Assembly: GCA_027083815.1 (NCBI GenBank)
Contig: JALWMR010000099.1
Coordinates: 1 to 53,779, forward strand
Source of the DNA: Thiotrichaceae bacterium
GTDB lineage: Bacteria; Pseudomonadota; Gammaproteobacteria; Thiotrichales; Thiotrichaceae
DNA length: 53,779 bases
Direction: 5' to 3'
Shown: in pieces, positions 44,886-52,229 of the stretch
Layout of the letters: every line of letters begins with the position of its first letter
Numbering within the stretch: position 1 is the first letter of the stretch
Made by a program: the position numbers and the translations under genes
The notes under the pieces: generated by a model
Database searches by the model: none
Seen by the model: only the letters and a program-made list of their open reading frames with translations
What the model was told of the DNA's origin: nothing

Positions 44886-46163
44886 TCACTCTATCCGAAT
44901 AAAACCGCCACCACGGGGTAGTGGGATAGTGCCACCTTGAAACCAGTCGGTGCTAATTGGGGCTGATGTCATTACGCCCTGATTTTGCATAAAATAGAGC
45001 ATCCCCAGTACCAGGATCATACCTGTAATAACGGCCAAAACTATCTTTATAATGCTGTAAGGCCGCTCCCCCTGTATGGTGCCATTTCGACCATTAATTA
45101 CATAGCGATAGGTTTTGCCACGGTATTTAAAGGCGGCCGACCACACCGGCAACAGCATGTGCTTGAAGGTGGTGTCTTCATGGCGAGTGTTTACAGCAGA
45201 GATGCGTTGGTGGTCGCCACCGATATCATAGCGAATCCGTTCACGAATTTTATAATCCATTACATTTTGTGCCTGTAGAAAACCTTGGTCAACCGTGACC
45301 TGGTAAATTTCACTGCGAAAACCGCTAATATATTCAGGCGAATAGGGAACTAGATTGTCTAAATCCCAGGGTTGCAGATTATCAATAATGGTTCGCGGCA
45401 GCGTTTTGGTTGCACCGATTAGCACATCATCAAAATGAACGCTGACTTGTCCGGCGACCGGAGTCCAGCGTATTCGGGGTACGGTTCTAACTTGTTGGAC
45501 ACGCCGTCCATTAACAACCGTGCTAACCACCTGGCGATCATAATAAGTAACGCCGCGTTGACCACGATATTGGTTATAGGTTTGGCTGTCATAAGTCCAA
45601 TAGGGCAGGTAGATGCCAATCAACTTATCATCGCGTTTGCTGTGGCTTTTTAATGCCGAGGGCGCAAACCAGCGGCTGCCTATCCATTTGTCGTAGATTT
45701 GAATGGCTTCTTTTTGACTAATGCGAAAAGGCAGTAAGGAACGCGGTGTAATATAACGGGCATATTCAGTACCAATAATAACGGGGGTTCCACAGTATGG
45801 ACATTCGCCTGCGTGTACGTTTTTATCAAAACTAAACTCGGCTCCACAGGATGGACATTGTATAACCGCGATTTTTTCCTTGTCTTGACCGCTTAATTCA
45901 GAGGCATGTTTGAGGCGAGCTAATTCTTTGATGGCTCGATTAAAATCATATTCCCTGATGGGTTCTTTTGAGGTGACGACGGGAAAGTGATGTCCACAGG
46001 AACGACACACCAAGTCCTGAGAGGTGGGTGAATAGACCAGATCAGAACCGCAGTTTTTACAGGTGAAATGAGCTTGTGAGATGACGTGCTCATCTTCAAT
46101 CGCCCTGAGTGTATCCATTTCTAGCGGCGTAAAGTGGGTATCTTTATTAAAAAGATTTTTCAC
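44886..46163 (-). CDS. Zinc-ribbon membrane protein (YdjG-like)
   Basis: A 425-residue protein. Two zinc ribbons lie at the N-terminus: CKNCGSDL with CRSCGHHFP, and CPSCGAEFSF with CPYCGTPVII. A middle domain has IYLPYWTYDSQTYNQYRGQR and later LLPVWSAAFKYRGKTYRYVI. One membrane segment is near residues 376-394 (IVLAVITGMILVLGMLYFM), with a short Gly-rich tail ending GGGFIRIE. The plan resembles B. subtilis YdjG, encoded next to PspA-like and SPFH proteins. It follows the SPFH gene here by 15 bases and closes the four-gene operon. Confidence 0.8.
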   Translation of the reverse strand: MKNLFNKDTHFTPLEMDTLRAIEDEHVISQAHFTCKNCGSDLVYSPTSQDLVCRSCGHHFPVVTSKEPIREYDFNRAIKELARLKHASELSGQDKEKIAVIQCPSCGAEFSFDKNVHAGECPYCGTPVIIGTEYARYITPRSLLPFRISQKEAIQIYDKWIGSRWFAPSALKSHSKRDDKLIGIYLPYWTYDSQTYNQYRGQRGVTYYDRQVVSTVVNGRRVQQVRTVPRIRWTPVAGQVSVHFDDVLIGATKTLPRTIIDNLQPWDLDNLVPYSPEYISGFRSEIYQVTVDQGFLQAQNVMDYKIRERIRYDIGGDHQRISAVNTRHEDTTFKHMLLPVWSAAFKYRGKTYRYVINGRNGTIQGERPYSIIKIVLAVITGMILVLGMLYFMQNQGVMTSAPISTDWFQGGTIPLPRGGGFIRIE

Positions 46164-46178
46164 GATATTTTTTGGCCG

Positions 46179-47297
46179 TTATTTTTTTGGCAAGGGTGGA
46201 GGCAGAACCACTTCCTCAGTATCAAAAAGACCTTCCAGAGCCTTAATTGATTCGATAGATTCCCAGGTTTTCATACCATCAATCCATGCTAGCGTACCCG
46301 GTGTAATCTGACGTTTTTCGACCATTTCCCGTAACTGATTCAGGTCATACGGGCCTCTTTGCTGGCGATCTATAACGACATGCCAATTGGTATCTGGAAT
46401 GGGAGGGGGCTTGGGTAAGCTTGTGCCGGTTTCTTGTGAGCTTGCATGTGGTGTATTCATATCCTGTGCCATTTTATTCGCCATGGCAAAACCGAGACCC
46501 ATTTCAATCGCACTGCCCGTGCCACTGCCAGCGCCGGTTTGCATGGATTCGGCAGCTCCAAACTGGATGTATTTATTCAGGTCACCAATCATGCCCATGC
46601 TGGTGCGTTTATCCAGTGCTTCTTCAACGGCAGGGGGCAGGGATATATTTTCAACCAGAATCTTGGTAAGCTTCAGACCGTATTCCTTAAACTCGGGAGC
46701 GATGCGCTGGGTTAATAACTCACCCAACTGCTGCTGGTTTCCGGCTAAATCCAGTACCGGGATTTGCGAGCTACCGAGGATATCGGTATAGCGGGTGACA
46801 ATCAGGTTTCTTAGCTGGGCGCTGATTTCATCAACGGTAAAGTGACCATCGGTGCCGACAATTTCACGAATGAACTTGGCCGGGTCTTCAATGCGGATGC
46901 TGTAAGTGCCAAAGGTGCGTAAGCGAACCATGCCAAATTCTTTATCGCGCATCATGACAGGGTTGCGGGTTCCCCATTTTAGGTCAACAAATTGTTTGGT
47001 ATTAAAAAAGTAAACTTCAGCCTTGAAGGGGCTTTCAAAACCGTGATCCCAGTGTTGCAGGGTGGATAAAATGGGCAGGTTTTTGGTTTCCAGCTCATAC
47101 ATGCCGGGGCCAAGAATATCGGCGATTTCACCTTCGCTGACAAAAACGGCGACCTGTGATTCGCGCACGGTGAGTTTGGCGCCAAACTTGATTTCATTGC
47201 CATAGCGTGGAAAACGATACACCATGGTATCGACGCTTGAATCAGTCCACTCGATAATATCAATGAACTCACCAAATAACTTTTCCCATAATCCCAT
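46179..47297 (-). CDS. SPFH-domain (virion-core-like) protein with C-terminal GYF_2 domain
   Basis: A 372-residue protein. The N-terminal two thirds match the SPFH/YdjI type: a start GLWEKLFGEFIDIIEWTDSS, then VYRFPRYGNEIKFGAKLTVR, FNTKQFVDLKWGT and SAQLRNLIVTRYTDILGSSQ. A Gly/Ala/Met-rich linker follows. Residues about 300-360 form a GYF_2 domain, NWHVVIDRQQRGPYDLNQLR and then GTLAWIDGMKTWESI, likely to bind proline-rich peptides. The tail is LPPPLPKK. It has no obvious membrane segment and probably associates with the membrane through partners. It is third in the operon. Confidence 0.87.
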   Translation of the reverse strand: MGLWEKLFGEFIDIIEWTDSSVDTMVYRFPRYGNEIKFGAKLTVRESQVAVFVSEGEIADILGPGMYELETKNLPILSTLQHWDHGFESPFKAEVYFFNTKQFVDLKWGTRNPVMMRDKEFGMVRLRTFGTYSIRIEDPAKFIREIVGTDGHFTVDEISAQLRNLIVTRYTDILGSSQIPVLDLAGNQQQLGELLTQRIAPEFKEYGLKLTKILVENISLPPAVEEALDKRTSMGMIGDLNKYIQFGAAESMQTGAGSGTGSAIEMGLGFAMANKMAQDMNTPHASSQETGTSLPKPPPIPDTNWHVVIDRQQRGPYDLNQLREMVEKRQITPGTLAWIDGMKTWESIESIKALEGLFDTEEVVLPPPLPKK

Positions 47298-47334
47298 TGT
47301 TTACTCCTTGGCTTTTGTCTTTTTGATAATAATG

Positions 47335-48531
47335 TTACTTAATTGCTTTTGTCGCATTTAGTGCCGCGTTGCTGCCTGCTTCTTCAGCACGTGATTTAGC
47401 TGCAACCAGGGCAGCACGCAATTCGCTTTCCATGGTTTGCAGCTCTTTGGCAGCTTCGGCACGCTTTGCCTTGCCTTCTTCAGTAATGCGCAGGCTATCA
47501 TTGATGGTTTCGATGAGTTGATTATTCGCTTTACGCACCGATTCAATATCAAACACGCCGCGCTCCATTTGCTCTCTAACCACAGCATTGGCCTGGCGCA
47601 AGTTATCGGCATTATCTTCAAGCAGGTCATTGGTTAAATCAGTTGCCTTTTTGACTGTTTCGGCGGCATCGCCCATACGGAAGATAGTTACTGCCTGTGC
47701 TAACTGATTTTTCCATAATGGCACCGTATTAATCAGTGTCGAGTTGATTTTATTAATCAACGTTTTGTCATTTTCCTGCACCAGACGGATACTGGGAAGG
47801 CTTTGCATGGCGACCTGTCGGGTAAGGCGCAGGTCGTGCAAACGTCTTTCCAGATCATCACGGGCGCTGCGCAAATCACGTACCGCCTGTGCTGCCATAA
47901 TGTTTTCTTTGTCTTCGGCAGCGGCCTTTTCCAGCTCTGGCAATTCATTGGTGTCTATCATGCGCAGTTTTTCATCACCTGCCGCGATATAGAGCTCCAG
48001 CTTGTGAAAATATTCAAGATTTGCTTCATAGAGTTTATCCAGCGAAATAATATCGGTAAGCAGTTGGGTTTTATGCTCTTCGAGGCGGTCGGTGATATGG
48101 TTGATTTGTTTGCGAACATCATCATATTTGCTTAAAAACACCGAAACAGGCTTTGCCTTGCCAAACAGTCGTGCAAAAAAACCAAGTTTTTTATTGGGAT
48201 TTAGCTCATCCACATCAAAACCGCGTATGGTGGCAATCATGTCATTTAAAGACGCGCCTGCCGAGCCAAGGTCTTTATTGCGTACCCCTTCGAGCATGTT
48301 TTCTGAAATGGTGCTCATTTGTTCCTGGGCTTTACTACCGAAGAAAATAATAGAGGTTCTGTCCTGCAAGTCTATTTCAGCAATTAACTCTTCAATGGTT
48401 TTTTTATCGTCACCTTCTGCTTCGGCATAGGCAATAATTTCTTTTTCGAGGTGTTTGTATTCGCTAAGTTCGGTACCGGGAAGAATATCGGCATCAGTGG
48501 TAGTTGCCGTTGTGGTGGTGGTTTCAGACAT
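47335..48531 (-). CDS. TelA/KlaA-family protein
   Basis: A 398-residue, mostly helical protein of the TelA (toxic anion resistance) family. The N-terminal region is Thr-rich and low-complexity. Typical blocks are FFGSKAQEQMSTISENMLEG, GFFARLFGKAKPVSVFLSKY, and RLTRQVAMQSLPSIRLVQEN followed by TVPLWKNQLAQAV. The family is linked to tellurite and antimicrobial stress; the mechanism is unknown. Coiled coils cover most of residues 140-390. It lies 29 bases after the XpaC-like gene and 37 bases before the SPFH gene. Confidence 0.9.
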   Translation of the reverse strand: MSETTTTTATTTDADILPGTELSEYKHLEKEIIAYAEAEGDDKKTIEELIAEIDLQDRTSIIFFGSKAQEQMSTISENMLEGVRNKDLGSAGASLNDMIATIRGFDVDELNPNKKLGFFARLFGKAKPVSVFLSKYDDVRKQINHITDRLEEHKTQLLTDIISLDKLYEANLEYFHKLELYIAAGDEKLRMIDTNELPELEKAAAEDKENIMAAQAVRDLRSARDDLERRLHDLRLTRQVAMQSLPSIRLVQENDKTLINKINSTLINTVPLWKNQLAQAVTIFRMGDAAETVKKATDLTNDLLEDNADNLRQANAVVREQMERGVFDIESVRKANNQLIETINDSLRITEEGKAKRAEAAKELQTMESELRAALVAAKSRAEEAGSNAALNATKAIK

Positions 48532-48560
48532 GCTTCTTTCCTCTTTGGTTTTCTGGGGGA

Positions 48561-49415
48561 TTATATAACGCCTTCACGTTCAAGCTGGGTTTTTAAAACC
48601 TCAATTTTCACTTCAAGGTCGAGTTGATCATTTTCCAGCAGTTTTTGATGTTGTTCATCAAAGGTTGATTCAATGGAGTCTAACACCCGTTGGAAATTCG
48701 TGTTCAGGGCTGCTGTAGTCGCATTATTGTTGTGCGTTTTGGCGTAACTTTCGGTGACGCGCTGGGTGCCATCCAAATAGACTTTCAAAAACTTGCGGGC
48801 GCGCGTCAGGTCTTTTGGGTCTTCTTCTATAAGGTTTATAATACCGCGTGCTTTTTGAATAATACGTTTTAACTGCTGATTAAAATCTATATTGCGGATG
48901 TTTTTACGCGCTTTCTCAATGGCATCTATTTTAATTTCGGCTGCTTCCAGTGCTTCAAAGACTTCATCGGCGCTAACGCCCAATGATACATTGCCTGTTT
49001 TATCTTGACGAGGATCCCAGCCGTAAGCCATATAAAAACCAATTAGGGTTACCAGACCAATCAGGATGCTTTCAAATAAACTGTATCCAGAAAGTAAAAA
49101 AGCCGTCAAGCCAGTCGTTACAGAAAGAAGCAATGCAGCGATTGATTTAAAGGGCGTTCCTGGTGCTTTGGCAAGACGTTTTTGACGAAACTTTGATTCA
49201 AGTTTAAAACCGTGGCGTGCTACCACAGCCGCTATCATAAAGCCGGCAAATAATGCGCCAGCAACTAAACTTGAAAAGATGTGCCCTTTTAGTAAATGAT
49301 AAATTGCAGCGATTAATACCGGCAAGGGCATAATAAAAAGGAGTAGACCTTTGACACCTGTTTTTACCGTATTTAAAACGGGATTTTCAGGCTCATAACG
49401 TGTTGCCTTGCTCAT
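48561..49415 (-). CDS. XpaC-like (5-bromo-4-chloroindolyl phosphate hydrolysis) membrane protein
   Basis: A 284-residue protein with four hydrophobic segments in the first 130 residues (such as GLLLFIMPLPVLIAAIYHLL and LFESILIGLVTLIGFYMAYG) and a helical cytoplasmic part with VSADEVFEALEAAEIKIDAI, RNIRNIDFNQQLKRI and ARKFLKVYLDGT. This is the XpaC pattern; XpaC genes often sit next to telA, as here. I start at the ATG at 49415 (MSKATR), with AGGATT upstream. A longer frame to 49523 lacks support. It opens the four-gene operon. Confidence 0.85.
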   Translation of the reverse strand: MSKATRYEPENPVLNTVKTGVKGLLLFIMPLPVLIAAIYHLLKGHIFSSLVAGALFAGFMIAAVVARHGFKLESKFRQKRLAKAPGTPFKSIAALLLSVTTGLTAFLLSGYSLFESILIGLVTLIGFYMAYGWDPRQDKTGNVSLGVSADEVFEALEAAEIKIDAIEKARKNIRNIDFNQQLKRIIQKARGIINLIEEDPKDLTRARKFLKVYLDGTQRVTESYAKTHNNNATTAALNTNFQRVLDSIESTFDEQHQKLLENDQLDLEVKIEVLKTQLEREGVI

Positions 49416-49658
49416 GAATAATCCTATAGATGGAAGAGAGCTTGCAGGGAAACTAATCCCACCGTTGCAAGAAGCAGAATCAAGCCAATAAATTTCTGAA
49501 TTAGGTAAGGCATTATGAACCAATGTTGTTATAAAACATAATCACTTTATAGTGGCATGTCACTCATTTATCAAGGGCTAGTACACAGATTACCTTATAT
49601 TGACTCGCCAATATAACGTAGTCAGTGTACTTGCGAGAAAAAGGAAAAAAAGTGGGGG

Positions 49659-50975
49659 TGTATAACCGGAACATAGGTAACACTTTAAACCGGCAGCATG
49701 GGTAACACTCTTTTTAATGTATATAATGCCACTTTGTTGCTCTTTTAAGTTGTTTCTCCCTCCCGATAATTTCACCTAGTTTATAAAATCCATAGAAAAC
49801 AGCAAAGATATCATCCTCTATTTCTTCTAAACAAATCCGCTCATTACTGAGTACTTGTGAGATGTAGATATGATGATTACGCCATTTTATTTCACCACCT
49901 CGTTTTACTTTACGGGTTTCTTTTCCTTCATCATAAATAATTTCAGGCAACACCTCAGGATAAATTTTTAGTGAAGGCTGATAAATTTCACCAGGACACT
50001 TTCTTCCTAAGCCCTCGTGTGAACGTTCTTGGTTATACTCATGAACAAAAGCATCAAATCTTTCTTGCTGAACCCTTTCATTGTATGCGGCGGGTTTGAT
50101 GGTTGCTTCTTTTAGGGTTCGATGCATTCGCTCGTGCCGGCCATTCTGCTGAGGATGACCTGGCTTGATACGTTGTGGATGTATTCCCAATTTTATCCAC
50201 CATTTTGACAGGCGGCTAATACCGCCAGCGGCCAAAGAAGAGAATGGCGTACCATTATCGGAACGGATAGCATCAGGTAATCCATATTCTCTAAATGCTT
50301 GTTCCATTTGGTCTTTTGCATCTTTATAGCAAGTGCTTTTTAATGACTGACAGCGAATCAAATAACGGCTATGAAGATCCGTCATAGTCAGTGGATAACA
50401 AAATTGTCCATTGCCAAGCTTAAACTGTCCTTTGTAATCGACACCCCAAACTTGATTGTTTTGCTTGCACGTTTCAAAGGCTTGTTCATCAGCAGCATAA
50501 TAGTTACGCCGACGTCTTTTCTTAACAAGTCCTGCACGTTTAAGAATTTCTCCTGCGGTACTATCTGCTGGTAAGTCAAGTGATGGATGTAGCCTTTTCA
50601 GGCGATCTAGCACCTTTTTAGGTCCCCATTTATCATGTTCTAGCTTCATGTTGATAATAAGCTGGCAGACTTCATCAGGTGTTTGGTGGGGTGTCGTTAA
50701 AGGTGCTCTTGAACGATCAGACAGGTTATTAAAGCCACCTGACATAAACCGATTGCGCCATTTATAACCTGTTTTTCGACTAATACCATAAGCCTCGCAT
50801 AAATCCTGAAAACTGGGATAATCCTTATTTAAAAACTCTTGTATAAACTGTCCTCGTAATTTCACAATATCTAACTCCGTCCACGGCATAGTTCTTTCCT
50901 CCTATGCCTATTTTAATGATATTGTGTTACCTATGTTCCCGGTTTAATCTGTTACCTATGTTCCCGGTTTATACA
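49659..50975 (-). mobile_element. IS481-family insertion sequence, 1317 bp, complete
   Basis: Ends are TGTATAACCGGAACATAGG (left) and, on the other strand, TGTATAAACCGGGAACATAG (right). Just inside each end the AACCGG-AACATAGG-TAACA unit is repeated once more with small changes, as expected for paired transposase-binding sites. Five Gs (49654-49658 and 50976-50980) flank it as a likely target duplication. One intact transposase gene fills it, so it may still be active. Confidence 0.88.
49714..50889 (-). CDS. IS481-family DDE transposase
   Basis: A 391-residue transposase. The N-terminal helix-turn-helix region is DLCEAYGISRKTGYKWRNRF. The DDE core shows VWGVDYKGQFKL (first Asp), DAIRSDNGTPFSS (second Asp) and QQNGRHERMHRTLKE (Glu). 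The C-terminal block YNQERSHEGLGRKCPGEIYQ is typical of IS481 relatives. A perfect AGGAGG lies eight bases before the ATG at 50889. The frame is uninterrupted. Confidence 0.95.
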   Translation of the reverse strand: MPWTELDIVKLRGQFIQEFLNKDYPSFQDLCEAYGISRKTGYKWRNRFMSGGFNNLSDRSRAPLTTPHQTPDEVCQLIINMKLEHDKWGPKKVLDRLKRLHPSLDLPADSTAGEILKRAGLVKKRRRRNYYAADEQAFETCKQNNQVWGVDYKGQFKLGNGQFCYPLTMTDLHSRYLIRCQSLKSTCYKDAKDQMEQAFREYGLPDAIRSDNGTPFSSLAAGGISRLSKWWIKLGIHPQRIKPGHPQQNGRHERMHRTLKEATIKPAAYNERVQQERFDAFVHEYNQERSHEGLGRKCPGEIYQPSLKIYPEVLPEIIYDEGKETRKVKRGGEIKWRNHHIYISQVLSNERICLEEIEDDIFAVFYGFYKLGEIIGREKQLKRATKWHYIH

Positions 50976-51005
50976 GGGGGGTACTTTTATGCTGTAATAT
51001 TCACT

Positions 51006-51165
51006 GAGACCTTTGCATGAGAGTATGGCGAGAGAAAAATTAGCGTAATTTTCCTGATTTTTTGTAGATTTGAGGGTAATAGCAGGGCTATTGCCCGAAA
51101 ATATACGAAAAAACAGGGGGAATTTAAGCAAGTTTTATCCGTCATATCTTTCGTGCAAAGGTCTC
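51006..51165. mobile_element. MITE-like element A, 160 bp
   Basis: Terminal inverted repeats GAGACCTTTGCATGAGAG and (other strand) GAGACCTTTGCACGAAAG extend over about 25 bases with a few mismatches. TCACT flanks both ends exactly (51001-51005 and 51166-51170) as a target duplication. The inside has no gene, but includes a palindrome-like GGGTAATAGCAGGGCTATTGCCC. The GAGACCTTTGCA end recalls some IS5-group elements, from memory. Confidence 0.8.
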
Positions 51166-51235
51166 TCACTAAAATTGATTATACAAAGGTTATTTTACGG
51201 CGATTCTATCGGTATTTATGCTAATTTAATGGTTC

Positions 51236-51272
51236 AAAAAGTACACCCCCCCACTTTTTGGCGGTTTTCTCA
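51236..51272 (-). repeat. Dispersed G-run/TGTAC repeat, copy 9 (short form)
   Basis: On the minus strand it reads TGAGAAAACCGCC, five As, GTG with seven Gs in the run, then TGTACTTTTT. It is inverted relative to copy 8, about 250 bases away, and touches MITE-like element B. Confidence 0.9.
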
Positions 51273-51439
51273 GGAATATGCACGAAATAAGGTCGACAAC
51301 TCTAACGAAGAATTATTATTTCAGATTAGATGATGTAAAAAAGAGGCGCATCGTCACTCTACGCAATTATTTTAGCTCATTCGAGCAGGGACAATAAGGC
51401 AGTTCAAGTTAGAGGTCGGGGTTATTTCGTGCACGTTCC
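51273..51439. mobile_element. MITE-like element B, about 167 bp
   Basis: Ends GGAATATGCACGAAATAA (51273-51290) and, on the other strand, GGAACGTGCACGAAATAA (51422-51439) are inverted repeats with two mismatches, extended further inward by a shared CGAC. No gene lies between. I see no certain target duplication. With elements A and the copies 8 and 9 it fills 50990-51463, which has no gene. Confidence 0.6.
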
Positions 51440-51463
51440 TTATTTAAATTTAAGGGTTAATTT

Positions 51464-52214
51464 ATGATTCGTGCAGTCAATGTGATGGATGCTCAGGCCA
51501 TCTGTAATATTTATAACCATTATGTTGGTAGTACCATTATCTCTTTTGAGGAAGAGCCTGTTGATATTGATGAAATGAAGGCGCGGATTGATCATATCTC
51601 CGTGCAGTACCCGTGGCTGGTTTATGAAGTTAAGGGCAGGGTGGTCGCGTTTGCCTATGCCTGTAAGTGGAAGGAGCGTAGCGCCTATCGGTTTACGGTG
51701 GAAGCTACCGTTTATATTCAGCATGATTTTATTCAAAAAGGGCTAGGTTCTTTGTTGTATGAGGCGCTATTAGCCGAGTTACAAGAAAGCTATACGCGCT
51801 CGGTTATGGCCGTGATTGCCTTACCCAATGAGGCGAGTATTGGTTTGCATGAGAAGATGGGGTTCGAAAAAGTAGCCCACTTTAAGGAAGCTCTGATTAA
51901 CCTAGGTGAATTCTGGCAACGCCAAATTTCCAGAATCAAGGCATGTGAGCTTAGAATGCTTATTGCCTTGTAAGCGAACATAACGCAGAGTCTGGGAATT
52001 TGGCTAAGCCCCACAGGGTAAGCCTCTAAGGCATCATCTCCGTTGTTGCACTTCTTGTGAAGGCAATAAGCATTCCCTGCGAAGCGCGCCTAGGATATGA
52101 TGCCTTAGAGACTTACAGAATTTCATCTAGGTTATTCAGAGCTTCCTTAAGGAAGTGGGCTACAAACTTGATCGTTGGATTGATGTTGGTTACTGGCAAA
52201 AAATGCTGGATTAA
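51464..52214 (+). pseudogene. GNAT acetyltransferase gene interrupted by a MITE
   Basis: The first part (to 51885) encodes a phosphinothricin-acetyltransferase-like protein: IRAVNVMDAQAICNIYNHYV, SFEEEPVDIDEMKARI, then the acetyl-CoA region HDFIQKGLGSLLYEALLAEL and ALPNEASIGLHEKMGFEKVA. The expected C-terminus, VGYKLDRWIDVGYWQKMLD, follows at about 52156-52214 after the insert. Removing the 261-base element and one TTAA rejoins HFKE to VGYK in frame and gives 161 residues. As it stands, reading runs into the element and ends at 51973 (169 residues) with an unrelated tail, so the product is probably impaired. Confidence 0.88.
51886..52146. mobile_element. MITE-like element C, 261 bp, IS5-type ends
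   Basis: Ends are GGAAGCTCTGATTAACCTAG (left) and, on the other strand, GGAAGCTCTGAATAACCTAG (right). TTAA flanks both sides (51882-51885 and 52147-52150), matching the YTAR target typical of IS5 relatives, whose ends also begin GGAAG. Inside are further hairpins: CCAAATTTCCAGA with TCTGGGAATTTGG, and GCCTCTAAGGCATCAT with ATGATGCCTTAGAG. There is no transposase, so it must have been moved by one supplied elsewhere. Confidence 0.87.
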
Positions 52215-52229
52215 TTGAACTCACTACAT

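Larger units (their letters stand above)
49633..50989 (+). repeat. Dispersed G-run/TGTAC repeat, copy 8, split by an IS
   Basis: The left part (49633-49658) reads GCGAGAAAAAGG, seven As, GTG and ends in five Gs. The right part (50976-50989) reads GGGGGGTACTTTTA. Between them lies the 1317-base IS at 49659-50975. Removing the IS and one GGGGG restores a copy of the family, lacking only the TG of TGTAC. Confidence 0.85.

Noticed and set aside
49500-49775. Upstream extension of the XpaC-like gene and the small frame at the IS edge
   Set aside because: The extension has no ribosome-binding site and polar, unlikely sequence; the small frame lies across the IS end.
50987-51333. Short frames of 60 and 87 residues on either strand
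   Set aside because: They run through the inverted ends of element A and through repeat copy 9, so they are by-products of mobile DNA.
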